A stretch of DNA of 64,000 bases from Membranipora membranacea (lineage: Eukaryota; Bryozoa; Gymnolaemata; Cheilostomatida; Membraniporidae): NCBI GenBank assembly GCA_914767715.1, contig OU612070.1, positions 15,083,501 to 15,147,500 on the forward strand. Direction: 5' to 3'. Under the pieces are notes generated by a model. The model was not told the DNA's origin and did no database searches. It saw only the letters and a list, made by a program, of their open reading frames with translations. A program made the position numbers and the translations under genes. Shown piece after piece: positions 47,675 through 58,739 of the stretch (the first letter of the stretch is position 1; each line of letters begins with the position of its first letter).

Positions 47675-49520
47675 AATTTTACAATATTCATTTTCACTAG
47701 TGCTAAAGTCATGACATACACAGTTACTTTTATGTTGTAATTAAACACAGACATCAGCGGGCTGTGCAGCAAAGACCTAATGACAGCACATGTTAGAAAT
47801 GTAAAAATAGTGAAAAGATCCTTAAAAAAACAGGCCGAAAAGTTCAGTTGTGGGATTCAGAATTCAATGGTAGCAATTCCCTGTTCATTTAACAGATTCT
47901 TACTGCATAACAAAGTGATAATATTTCAATTTACTTGATCATGTTGAACAACACACTATTAATGTTACTTTTTTGACCACACTACAGCTACCACTTTTAA
48001 TTATAACCGATTCTCATTTGATCAAGTCAATCCATTTAACACTTTAAGAGATGATGCAAATTATATCTCTCACCAATTATGATGTAAAATGTTTGTTTAG
48101 TGTTTACATTTCGGTTTTTTCGGGTATTCTGTAAAACATTCTCAATGAATGAGTATTATCTAGAATAAAGTTTATCTTTAAAAAAACTTTTCAAAAGTAT
48201 TCTCAGCTGTCCTCTACCATGCAATATAACCACGCCACAATTGCAAAAATAAAGACTTAACATGTGAAAAAGGAGAACAAAACTTATGAATGCTGCTCGC
48301 TGGCTTGCAGGTACTGTCTTGTCAACATCATCTGGTTCTTTTGAGGGGTTGGCAGAGAAAAGTATGCTTTCGTAAAGCGGACACATAATGCAGTGAGGTG
48401 ATAACTTTCTTTTGTTTTTTTATGACTTGACCTGGTTCTGGGACACATGCCATAAAAAGTTGTGTACTTGAAAGAGAAACTGAAAAAGTTTATGAATATA
48501 GAAGAAACACTCAAGACCTACAAAATTTTAGCATAGCCTATTCTTGAATACTGCTCAGCAATCTATTTAGAAACAGCACAGAAAACCACAGAAACAATCA
48601 ACGAAGTTCAAAATAAAGCAATTACAATAATCATATCGGCACCAAGAAAGTTTTCGGTCACAACTGGCAGGACACTTTTGAACCTCCCAACATTACATAG
48701 TAGGACATTTAACCTATTTCAAAAGTTAACACGCAAAACGTTGCAAAAAAAGGCATCGAAACATACCCTTCACCTTGTACAAAAGGCAAATAGGCATCAG
48801 CGTACTCTGAGAAGTAACTGTACCATAGTGAAACCATCATTCCGTACCAATTTCGGTAAATCAGTAATGATGAATCTATATTATACATTCACCCTAAAAA
48901 ATCAACCCTCACAAAATCTGTTATAATTTAGTGGGTAGCCTACAGTATAATACAGCCTTACGATGTTAAAACAATTTTTGATTGTCATTATACTTGTCCA
49001 TCTTCTTCCCTCATTTTAAAAACCGCTGTATTTTAGTTTTGCTCTTCATGACGCAACAATTTTTGATCCCATGTCAAATTATTCTCACATACTTTTACAC
49101 ATGTAGCCATATTATTCTTGATTATTTTTTTCACTCTCAGAGGTCAACAAGTTGCCTTTAACTATTTGTTATTTGTATACTTCTAAGCCAACCTCTAACC
49201 CCAACCCCTGAATAAATAAATAACATAATATTACCATTTTAATATTGACTCTTAATAAAACACCACTCATGTTACTCACAAGAGTAACTATTTGAATCAT
49301 AATCAATCATTCAAGCTTTAGGCCTCCATTACTTAATTTTGACATATTCAATAACGATCAGCCTTGCCCGGAAGAAGCCACATTCCAAATGGCAGGGCTT
49401 GCAAAAAATTCCAAACACTTCAGTTTTTAGGCCTAAATTGGCGAATGCCAAGAAGGCCAACTTCAAACAAAAATTCTGACACGGACATCTGATACCAATT
49501 TTTCAGAACCCAACTAACAT
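47675..49520. repeat. tandem array unit 3, partial, without receptor
   Basis: It matches the first ~1.85 kb of units 1 and 2 and stops near 49,520 (CAGAACCCAACTAACAT), just before the place where the receptor's 5' exon begins in the other units. The LINE remnant here is at about 48,475-48,930 and is a little more diverged. This marks the right edge of the duplication. Confidence 0.88.
48475..48930 (+). pseudogene. LINE RT C-terminal remnant, array unit 3
   Basis: The frame from 48,537 reads PILEYCSAIYLETAQ. A one-base difference at ACGCAAAACGTTGC keeps a longer frame open here than in units 1 and 2, continuing to about 48,926. Still only the RT C-terminal end. Confidence 0.7.
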
Positions 49521-50341
49521 ACCCAGACATGACTTATTTGACTTATATGCGTTTTCGTTTCTTCAAACAATGCTGCTATTTCTACTGCCAATTTTGTGCA
49601 CTACGCCTCGCCAAGCCTGCATACCGAGAGCAACCTTTAAAGGCTGGTCTATGCTAAGATCTACATGCAGAAGGTCTTTGGTTATTTCTTTTACACATAT
49701 CGCCTTTTTATCTATTTGGCCTCCTCGAGACTTTTTGGTCTCAGTATACAACACTGGTACTTCTTCCTACTACTCTTTTGTCTACGCATATATCCGACTT
49801 GTTCCTATGATTTATAAGTGATCATGAGGGGTTAGTGCTGGCTCACAGACAATAAAACAGCAATCGAACGGCCATACTACTACCAGGTCAGCAACACAGT
49901 TCTTAGATTAAAGCCACTGCAGTGTGCCACTTCCTCATAATAATAAGGTAATTCATTGATACTAATCACAGCAAAACTTGCATGTTATTACCCTAGCATG
50001 AGTATCAACCCATTAGCTAAATATTAATGAAGATAGGACATTCATGTAAACATGTACATTCAATGAGAACAAACAGATAACACTTCACATCTGGATCGAC
50101 AAAAGGGCTGTAAGAAAAAATTGTTTTCCATTGTTCTTCTGCTATTATTGATATGAGGTTCTTGAATCTTGTACACCTACTGATTACGACATCATACACT
50201 TTCACATGGAAGATATGAAGTCATTCTCATCTTCTTTGATGATTTTTCCGTGTGCTAGCAGTGTTGTAATAAGTGTAACAGTATGTAAGGTACAACATAC
50301 TCCCTGTATAGCATTTTCTCAGACCCTATCAAAACAATTTA
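49521..50341. other. no gene seen
   Basis: Unique non-coding DNA between the array and the next TIR element. Only short random ORFs. Confidence 0.4.
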
Positions 50342-50713
50342 GGCCAGAAGCAGCTATAGCATAAGTTGTTATGGCACGGACAATATTTGATGGCAAGATA
50401 TTGATCACGTTTTATACTTCATTGGCCTATGTTCTGTAAAATTCACTGGGTGTACCCAGTTGTAGTGGTCATATTTAGAAATTAAAAGGTGTTTTGTTTT
50501 GGCATTATATGTGTGGGGAAATAACTCCTACTCTGTGCAGTCTAACTAATCTAATCATCAGGGAATTCCAGGTTGAAATTGCATTGTGGGATTTTTTGAC
50601 ATGGCAATTAATACACGAAGTAAACTTGTAGAGAAGGCTGCTTGTATCAGACCAGCACAAACTGAAAAATTTCAATTGAATTATGTCAAACTTCTTATGG
50701 GTCTAGTATGATA

Positions 50714-51058
50714 TTTTTAACACCTCCATTTATATATAGAGGATTTAAAAACACTACCAAGTTCAATTTTCGTGATAAACATTTACTTTTATATCATACA
50801 GACAATCTAAGATACAAAGTTTCTGCTACATACAATTCTTTACCGTTACATTTGAGATCTAAAGAGAAGTTCAGTTCATTCAAAACTTTACTTTTCAACC
50901 ATATATTATCGACTTGACCAACATCATTGATGATATTATTTCCCTTCTGTTTCTCTTTTTTTGTTATAAAAAAAAATTGTTTTCTGGCACTGAGTGCAAA
51001 ACATTTCGAATGAGATGACTTTTGATGCCAATAAAAAGTATATATATATATATATTGT
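50714..51058 (+). pseudogene. 5'-truncated LINE copy inserted in the TIR element
   Basis: It is nearly identical to 764-1098: the last ~67 RT codons to the TGA, the 3' UTR and the GATGCCAATAAAAAGTATAT end, then a longer (TA)n tail. Severe 5' truncation plus a shared 3' end is the normal result of LINE insertion. High identity means the LINE family was active recently. Confidence 0.88.
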
Positions 51059-51659
51059 ATGGTCTTAAGACCACTGTCTTGGGGCAATTACCAACAACAT
51101 TTATGATGTTTCAATTGCCTCTTATGTCATTTTTCGGCTGGATATCTTTTGCATAACACATGAGCAAAGAGTTCAATGAGTGCCTCACTTTTCAGCAAAG
51201 AAACCCAACTGTCAGAGTCTGAAAAACTTAGATATGCCAGCTTTGTATACTTTCCTAACGTGCTAATGACATGATATGGGGATATGCGGTAGCGCTGTCT
51301 CTCACCAACCACCTCATGCAATGATAAAACATATACAATGTAGAACCCAGGACTATAGTCTTGACTTGTGTCAACTGCATCAAACTCTTGACTTCCCACT
51401 AATCACATGAATGTGAATATTTGGGATACGCAGTAGTGCTGTTGCTGACCTCTTCAACTGGGTACAAACTTTTTTCCTACATCAAATTTTTCTCACGTCT
51501 AGGCTGCTAGGTCTTGTTCTCATTGAGATGTAGTGCTGTCGCTGACCACCTTTTAAAATGATGTGATAGAATATCTTGTTAAAATCATACATATAGTCGT
51601 GTTTCCTGCTGACCATATTAATCACTTAACATTTCACTTACCAAACCGATTGTGAAGAA

Positions 51660-52260
51660 AATTGCAGGTAAGCTGCCACGCTGCCGCTGACATGATTGCT
51701 ACAACCGGGTACACTCTCAGTTTTAGATTCAACAAGTTGTTCTACCCTAGATATGCCCTTGTTTAAAACTTGTAACATTTCACTTATTATAAGCGATTTT
51801 AAGAAAAATTGCGATATGCTGCCGCGCTGCCGATCTTCCGCTGACATGATTGCTACGACTGGGTACACTAGACCAAGTTTGGTCCATTTGCCTGCATTCC
51901 GAGTAGCTTCCAATCCAATCCCCGGCGTGACCAGTGGATCGGGAGCAACAGGCATGCAGGCAATTGGATCAAACTTGTTCTAGGTTACACCCTTATTTTT
52001 TTATATTCAGCACGTTATTATACCCTTGAAACACCTTTTATTCAAACTCTTAATATTTCACTCATTAAAAGCAATTTTTAGAGGAAATGAGGATATGCTG
52101 CCGCTGACATGATCGCTACAAGTGGGTACACCCTTAATATTGGATTCAGCACGTTGCTCCACCCTAGAAACACCTTTTATTGAATTCTTAACATTTCACT
52201 TATATGCAATTTTGAGAAATATTGCGGATATGCTGCCGCAAGACAGTGTCATACTAACCT
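51660..52260. repeat. tandem repeats of the TIR family, inverted orientation
   Basis: Units carry GCTGCCGCTGACATGATTGC then ACAACCGGGTACAC, a Gln/Asn-like AT block and CACCTTTTATT; starts are near 51,680, 51,830, 52,097 and 52,230. They are the reverse complement of the 14.65-15.64 kb repeats. The regular spacing is disturbed by the nested fold-back at 51.87-51.98 kb. Confidence 0.75.
51869..51981. repeat. small fold-back element
   Basis: GACCAAGTTTGGTCCATTTG with CCTGCAT pairs with ATGCAGGCAATTGGATCAAA with CTTG about 55 nt later. The insertion splits a tandem repeat unit (the repeat's GTACACT resumes as TTACACCC after it). One arm also occurs at 4.43 kb. Confidence 0.65.
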
Positions 52261-52882
52261 CATGAAGATCTGACATTATACTTATTGAAAATTTTTAATT
52301 TGACCTGATCTAACACGAGCAGACTTCTGCAAGTTTACTTGGTAAATAAATTGGCAAGTCAACAAAATCCCCACAATGCAATTTCAACCTGGAATTCCCT
52401 GAAGATTAGATTAGTAATATTACACAGAATAGGAGTTATGTCCCCACAAATATAATGCAAAAACAAAACACCTTTTAATTTCTAAATATGACCACAACAG
52501 CTGGGTACACCCGGTGAATTATACAGAAGAAACATCAATGAAGTATAATATGCGATCATTTTCCTGCCATCAAAAATTGTCCGTGCCATTTTTTTACAGA
52601 GCAGTTACAGCTAGGCTGCTTCTGGCATAATTCCCAAAATAGAAAAACAAAATAAAAATCTGTTGTCGTCTTATGCATCGCTAAGTATGATTGATGAATT
52701 TGCAGTCTGCAGATGAACGGCTAAGGATGAATGATTTGCACAAAATAATTCCTCAGCGAAAGAGATGATGTGACACTAAAATCATAATAAATAATGCAAC
52801 AATAATGGCTTCATGAAGTTGGAAATCAAGTGCATATGCATTTTGTACACTCTGTTTTTTTCCTCCACAAACATGTTAACCG

Positions 52883-53010
52883 CTAGTTTAAGTGCTCAAA
52901 CGGTGCAAGATGCTGGTAGAGGCATTTCATTATCAACCACTTTCGGGAGAAAGTGGTTGATAATGAAATGCCTCTACCAGCATCTTGCACCGTTTGAGCA
53001 CTTAAACTAG
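52883..53010. repeat. perfect hairpin with 61 bp arms and 6 nt loop
   Basis: 52,883-52,943 and 52,950-53,010 are exact inverses around CGGGAG. By eye there is no mismatch. The outside bases form a near-direct repeat (GTTAACCG at the left, GTAACCG at the right), as a target duplication would. There is no ORF. Perfect arms mean recent origin or an amplification artefact. Confidence 0.9.
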
Positions 53011-53660
53011 GTAACCGCCAATCTCATTCCGTGATAATCGATGGTCCGTAACTGAAATCTCAAATATACATTTTCTGTAATCATATTGACAGTGACAATG
53101 GCATGTTTTTCATAATGACATGATACTGGTTCAGTATTGTAGTAGCAGGATGTATGAATGTAATTTATTGGAATCAGATTGGGTTAGGAAACCTAAAGTC
53201 CTGTCATGCTCCTATAGAAAAACTTTTTGAGATGATCAATCAGAACCCACAAAAACCTTATCTCCTTAACCGCATCAGACAAACTGGTATGGGGCCCTCA
53301 TTTAACCAAGCAGAGTGGGGCCAGTGAGAAGGGATCCTTGTGATGGTGCTACATCACAACTGATACTGCTTTTCATCATCTGTGTCATTAATCGCAGTCG
53401 GATCTGAGAGACTCCTTTTGTTACGCTACTAAGAGACTTCAGTGGTGATCAAGTAAGTGGGCTTCCTAAACTTTGTTTGGATTATTTTTAGTCCTGTCTA
53501 CCTGTATAGTTTGAACACCTAATGTTAAATGATTAAAAGATGACCTTTGTCTGTGAAATATTGGTAATGTGACCTTTTTGTTTGTCATGCTTTAGGTAAG
53601 TCAAATCAGAACTGATTTCGGCTAGCTTTCATTGGTTGTATGCGGTGGTTGAATCATGAT
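53011..53660. other. no gene seen
   Basis: Non-coding DNA. A GGTTCAGTATTGTAGTAGCAGG stretch near 53,128 resembles part of GPCR exon 1 only weakly and is not called. Confidence 0.4.
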
Positions 53661-53985
53661 TGGTTCGCATTGTCCCAGATGACACTAGAATGCCATCCCA
53701 GATGCTTATCTCAGTCACATTATAACATTCATCCCAGATAGCCATCCCAGATAGCCATCCCAGTCAATGTGAACCAGAAAATGAATAGCATCGGGAAAGT
53801 TCGTAAGTGTCAAACTTTCCCGATGCTATCCCAGACAGACCCAGACAGTCTGGGATTGTGTCATTTTCTGGTTGACATTGACTGGGATGGCTATCTGGGA
53901 TGGCGATCTGGGATGAATGTTATAATGTGACTTAGTATATGCATCTGGGATGGCATCCTAGTGTCATCTGGGAAAATGTGAACCA
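53661..53985. mobile_element. 325 bp fold-back element
   Basis: Nearly the whole element is one long inverted repeat. It begins TGGTTCGCATTGTCCCAGAT and ends ATCTGGGAAAATGTGAACCA. The arms hold several CCATCCCAGATAG-type short repeats and meet near 53,820 with a GCATCGGGAAAGTT stem. Arms match with scattered changes and a few indels. No ORF. Typical of a fold-back MITE. Confidence 0.85.
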
Positions 53986-54422
53986 AGCATAATGTGAAAG
54001 CATAGTTTGCTTAGGCCCAAAATAGATAATATTATTATAAGATTGGGTTCGCCTGTATATGTGGTGAGATGATTTGCAAATAATATAATACAAATAATAA
54101 TACAAATAATAATACAGATATATAATATAAATTGTTCAGTACATGAGGTATGAGAGTAGTATAGCAACAAGATAACATCAATTCTAGGTACCAATTATGT
54201 TTGAAAACACACACCACTGAATTTGAACCTCTAAAAAAACCTGAGAATGAAAGAAACTGGAATCTTTATCAGCATTACCAGGAATCAAAGTTACAAATCT
54301 GGATCAAAATTAGACCACGCTCCATAGTATTGTATGCATTACTTGCCAACGTGACACAAATTTCACTTCGATTTTACAGGAGTTTCATGCGATAGAACTA
54401 GAAAACCACTCAGGATATCAGG

Positions 54423-57400
54423 ATGACCCCGCTAAATAATGTAACTTGGAGTGAAGATGAAGTTCGGATATTCAATGATGTCGGGTTTTGTATACAGTTT
54501 GGAATAGTAATGACAGGATGCATAACCACTCCTTTGATTCCTGTGTTTCTCTGGAGACTCAACATTGGAAGTAAGTCAAAACAGAACTGACCCTAAAAAC
54601 ATGGTCGTTTTGTCAGTAGATCATTGTTTTGAGAAAGCGTGCCCTTTTCTGAACAATCAGATTGTGGTATCTCGTTGAATCACTTGAATTCTGCCTCAGT
54701 CAACCTTATACAAGAATTTATAACAAATAGCTCACAGAAGGTACGTCAAAACCTGTTGTGTAGTGGGCCATTTGATTATTTCTGTCTATCTATTTGTATG
54801 CAACGTATGCCACAGTCAACCACCAGTAACTGCAATCTCATTTAATATGTTTATGACACTGTTTCGGCCAGAGGGATTATCTCATTCATTAACCAAGCTG
54901 CAAGTGATTTCGCTTGTCGGAATACATGAATTTTTATTCTTTCTAAATGGGTCTAGCCCGAAATAAAATGCTCTTTGTAATCTAGGAGCGAGTACTGTTC
55001 ACCAAAGCCCTCAGTTAATGGTTATGTAAGAGAAGTTGAGAATTGTAAATGCACGGCCACTGTTAATTGATATAATGCAAATACCATTTAGGTAATATAG
55101 AATGCCTACCAGAGGCTCTAATTCATGGAAAAACTTTTTGCTATGCATATGCTCAGTACTACACAGCGAATATTAAGTAGGTATTGTCCTAGCATCACTG
55201 CACTATCTAGGCAATCTTCAAACTACATCAATAAACTCAATCAATAGGAGTAGTAGGTGGCTCAGTTGGTATGTGCACCAGTACTTAAGCAAACAAGTGT
55301 TGAAGGGCGACGGTTAAAATCCCACTGCAGTCCATCTACTACTGGGGTTGCCCTCATGTGTGCCAGCAAATTCAGAATTCTATGTCCGCTGGACATCTCA
55401 GCTTGCTTTAAAATTGACAAAAGACTAGTCAGACTAGTCAGTATCACGTCAAAATCAAAAACAAGGATGGACATTGTAACTCTGTACCTCGAACAGATTA
55501 ACTAGCTTTAATATTATGACACTTTAAGTTAAATGCTTGATTTGTTTGCTCTTGTTTGCTGAGGTGAATGAGTTTTAGAGCCTGAAAAACAGGTGATTAA
55601 AATAGTTAGATAATCTCAGCATGTGCCCAGTAACGTGCTACAACATGTCTGAATCTCAAACACACCGAGTGTCTATCATAATGATAATGATAATATTAAC
55701 TTTATTGAACTAGACGATGCAGGGAAGCAAATAAGATCACGCGTTAAAAATGGTTAAAAAGCCGATGACTAAGAGACGAGGTAGCAAACAATGAAGAAAG
55801 AAAAGAAAACATACGCTACATACCACTACACAAAATGAAAAAGTTATATCAGTTGGTCAGGGTTTATAAATAAAATAAATATGAAGTTAAAATATTTATT
55901 TATTTATTTCCTGATTTTGCAGGTGAAGCTACAAAGGTACTGCTGATGTTTTTGGCTGTTGCTGATATGGGTTTTCTCCTCTGCGTAATGTTCTATAGCA
56001 TTGTGGCTCATAGTGTACGATTTTATATTGATGTAAGTATCATTTGGAAAATATGAGAACACCATCTCAAATATATTGAGGATGAGTTCGACAACAAAGC
56101 ATAACACCATTGCACCATGGAACCTAAGTTTGTGATATAAAATTTCTTGCGGTTTCACCATACTAGCAACAAAGAATAAATTTTTCATGACCAAGTGTAA
56201 AGTGCAGGTCACATAAGTTTTCCAGGTTTTGTAGTGATGGCAATTTGGATATCTGATTGTACTATACTTGTACAGAAACGAATCACGTTAAAACTATATA
56301 TTGTCAGTAACAGCATTGTTTCACATGCATATACTATGAATATATATAGTATATCAGATACCATAATCTACTGCTATATTTCGAAATATGCAATTTCTCT
56401 CTCACATACCATTGAAGCAAGGAAAAATGTTGGCATTTTTAAAACCAAGTTGATTTTGTCCAACTTATCTTCAGACCAAATTTTGCAGTACGCTGCTAGT
56501 CTAGTTTCCAAACCATTCACAGAATCAACAGCCTTGATAAAGAGGTTTACATGTTTTTGGTGGGGTCTCTGATTGTATCAGTTGTGGTTACATAACATAG
56601 TTTTTAATGTCTCATATATCCTCTTTTACAGCTACAATTAACAGATGTCAGTTGTAACCTGCTGTATGATCTGAAAATAATATTTCAGACATGCGGCTGT
56701 TGGTATGTTGTCTTGGTTACAGCTGAGAGATTTGCTGTGATCTCATTTCCTCTAAAGGTAAATTCGCTCAAGACACTGGTGTAGATATTTAACAATTAAT
56801 AAATTGGTTTACCTCTTGTTTTATGTCTTAGGCTTAGAATATTAGGCGAAGAAGGTGCATGTGAAACTGGGTTCTGACAGGATTACTAGTTACAAGGCTA
56901 TCTAGTCACCATTGAAGTTACTAGACTAGACACTTTTGCCATTGTCTTGTCACCTCGACCACAATCTATATCAACTATTTTACTAACGCTTGCAAGTTCA
57001 ATGTTGAGAAAACGCCTATTTCTGAATGGCCTTGTAAATGATAAGACCATCTGTTGTGAAATATATGATCAATATTCTAAGTTTCGATTTTAGACAAGAA
57101 ACTTCTTCACTTGGAGGAGGGCTGTTGCGGTCAGCGTAGCCTTGCCAATAATAGTAGCAGTGATATACTCTTGGGCCACCGGAATGAAGGGAGTATATAT
57201 GCTCGAGAAGGGTATTCCTGTCTGTGCCAACAGAGCTTCTTTGACAAAATATGAAGCATTTTATAGCACCTATGCAAGTCTAACCTTCCTTTCGACTGTA
57301 ATCATAACACTAATCCTCAACACAGCTATTATCATACGACTGAGGCACACTTCGCGCTTTGGAGTATTAAGAAGGAAACTAAATTCAAACACATCATTCA

Positions 57401-58734
57401 GTTTCCGCAGCAGCAGTGGCTCAAGCTCTACTATGGGACCCTGTGTTGGTGCTGAGGTTCCGGGTCATGTGACTGCTAAGTCGTGCATGATTAGGCAAAA
57501 TTCTACAAAAAGCAGAAAAGATCGTATCAAGTAAGTGATTATAACCCACAGCTTTATGTCACAGAGTAAGGATACACGGAGAAGACAATTCAATGATAGT
57601 TATAGTGCCTGCGGTTTTTTATTCACTAGGGTAAAATCATCCATCTGGATATCTGCCAATTTTTAACTTTTTGGAAATGTCCAATCTTCATGCAATACAC
57701 CATATTGTTGTTATTTTTTGCCAGGTCTTTAAAATCACTGTTATCATATAGATTTACATGAGACAGTTGATAGACATAATATGGTCATCAAAATTAGGAA
57801 ATGTATGCGTAGTGACCTAAGGCACACATAAATCTATTTGTTATAATTCATTTTAAAAACCTGGATACGCATAGCCTATGTATCCTAGCAAATCTGACAA
57901 AAATATGGTGTACGCTTGAAGATTTGACATTTCAAAAAAGTTGGAAATCAGTCTTTAGGTCAAATACAGCATGAAATATAGCCCATTATAGGTGGGTATG
58001 TCTGCACAAAAAATTACCATTGTAACTTATATAATTATCAAAATTCGCAGGTATCCGGATTGATGATTTTTCCCCAGTGAATCAAGAACTGCAGGCACTA
58101 TAGCTATCATTGAAGTGTCTCCTCTGTATATCCTTACTCTATGTTTATGTTTATGCCAGAACCGACCACACGCTAGCTATCTTACTAAAAAAGTGAACCA
58201 CATATTTGAATCTGATAGGCATTACTGAATTTATGTACCACCTAAATAACCATAATATTAACCCTCGATACTGTAGCCTTTGCATAACAAATTGTATCTC
58301 TGTGCGGATGGTTTGACAAACATTTGTCGTGGAGTTTGGATCAACATGTTTGCATGCAGGCCTCATGGGGCTTCAGCTTCTACTCAGACTACTCAGCCTA
58401 AGATGTTATTCAGCCCAAAAACGTCTTTCACAACAAACGGCAGTAAATATTAGAGATCAAATCTTCCATTGTCTTGATCCTCTTTTGTAGGAGGTCAACT
58501 AGATTGGTTCTTAATGCATCTATAGTCTTCACTGTAACAATGTTCCCTATAGCAGCAGGTTATATCTACAACACTACGAGAGCGGTGGAGAGAATACAAG
58601 AATCTTACAACAATACAGATATGCTAATTGGACTTATCGCCACTACTCTAACATATTTGAATCCTGCTGCTAACCTTTTTGTGTATATTCTGGCATCGTC
58701 AAACCTTAAAAGTTGCAAATGTTTGAAGAATTAG
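54423..58734 (+). CDS. rhodopsin-like (class A) GPCR, diverged paralogue C
   Basis: Five coding exons in the same phases as copies A and B give 354 aa: 54,423-54,570; 55,923-56,032; 56,632-56,757; 57,094-57,530; 58,491-58,734. An acceptor (TCGATTTTACAG) at 54,379 suggests a 5' non-coding exon. The N-terminus is 8 residues longer than in A and B and carries an NVT glycosylation site. TM2 (FLAVADMGFLLCVMF), TM3 with AERF, an ECL2 Cys (PVCANR) and TM7 (LNPAANLFVYILASS) are conserved. Loop 3 differs completely: basic and Ser-rich instead of acidic. The C-tail ends CKCLKN, with cysteines that could be palmitoylated. Intron 4 holds a dispersed repeat. Confidence 0.86.
57725..58142. repeat. dispersed repeat, copy 2 (in GPCR C intron 4)
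   Basis: Partner of 2845-3243. The ATAGATTTACATG near its left end recurs in inverse as CATAAATCTAT near 57,828. The rest aligns through GCCTATGTATCCTAGCAAA, TTTCAAAAAAGTTGGAAATC and TCCTCTGTATATCCTTACTC. Non-coding. Confidence 0.72.
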
Positions 58735-58739
58735 TGGAA

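Larger units (their letters stand above)
50342..52627. mobile_element. 2.3 kb gene-less TIR transposon, relative of the 14.6 kb element
   Basis: Inverted repeats of about 300 bp: 50,342-50,640 against 52,330-52,627. They start GGCCAGAAGCAGC at the left and end GCTGCTTCTGGC at the right, and share GGAATTCCAGGTTGAAATTG and ATTGTCCGTGCCAT-type blocks. The TA-rich flanks fit TA duplication. Internal repeats at 51.66-52.26 kb are the same family as those of the 14.6 kb transposon, but no gene is present. Two other elements are nested in it: a LINE 3' end (50,714-51,058) and a small fold-back (51,869-51,981). Confidence 0.82.

Noticed and set aside
49563-49821. Overlapping ORFs on both strands after the array
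   Set aside because: Both are short and lack domain or splice support; nothing favours one strand.
53120-53165. Possible extra GPCR exon 1 fragment
   Set aside because: Only a short GTATTGTAGTAGCAGGATG-like similarity; the surrounding frame is not open and no donor follows.
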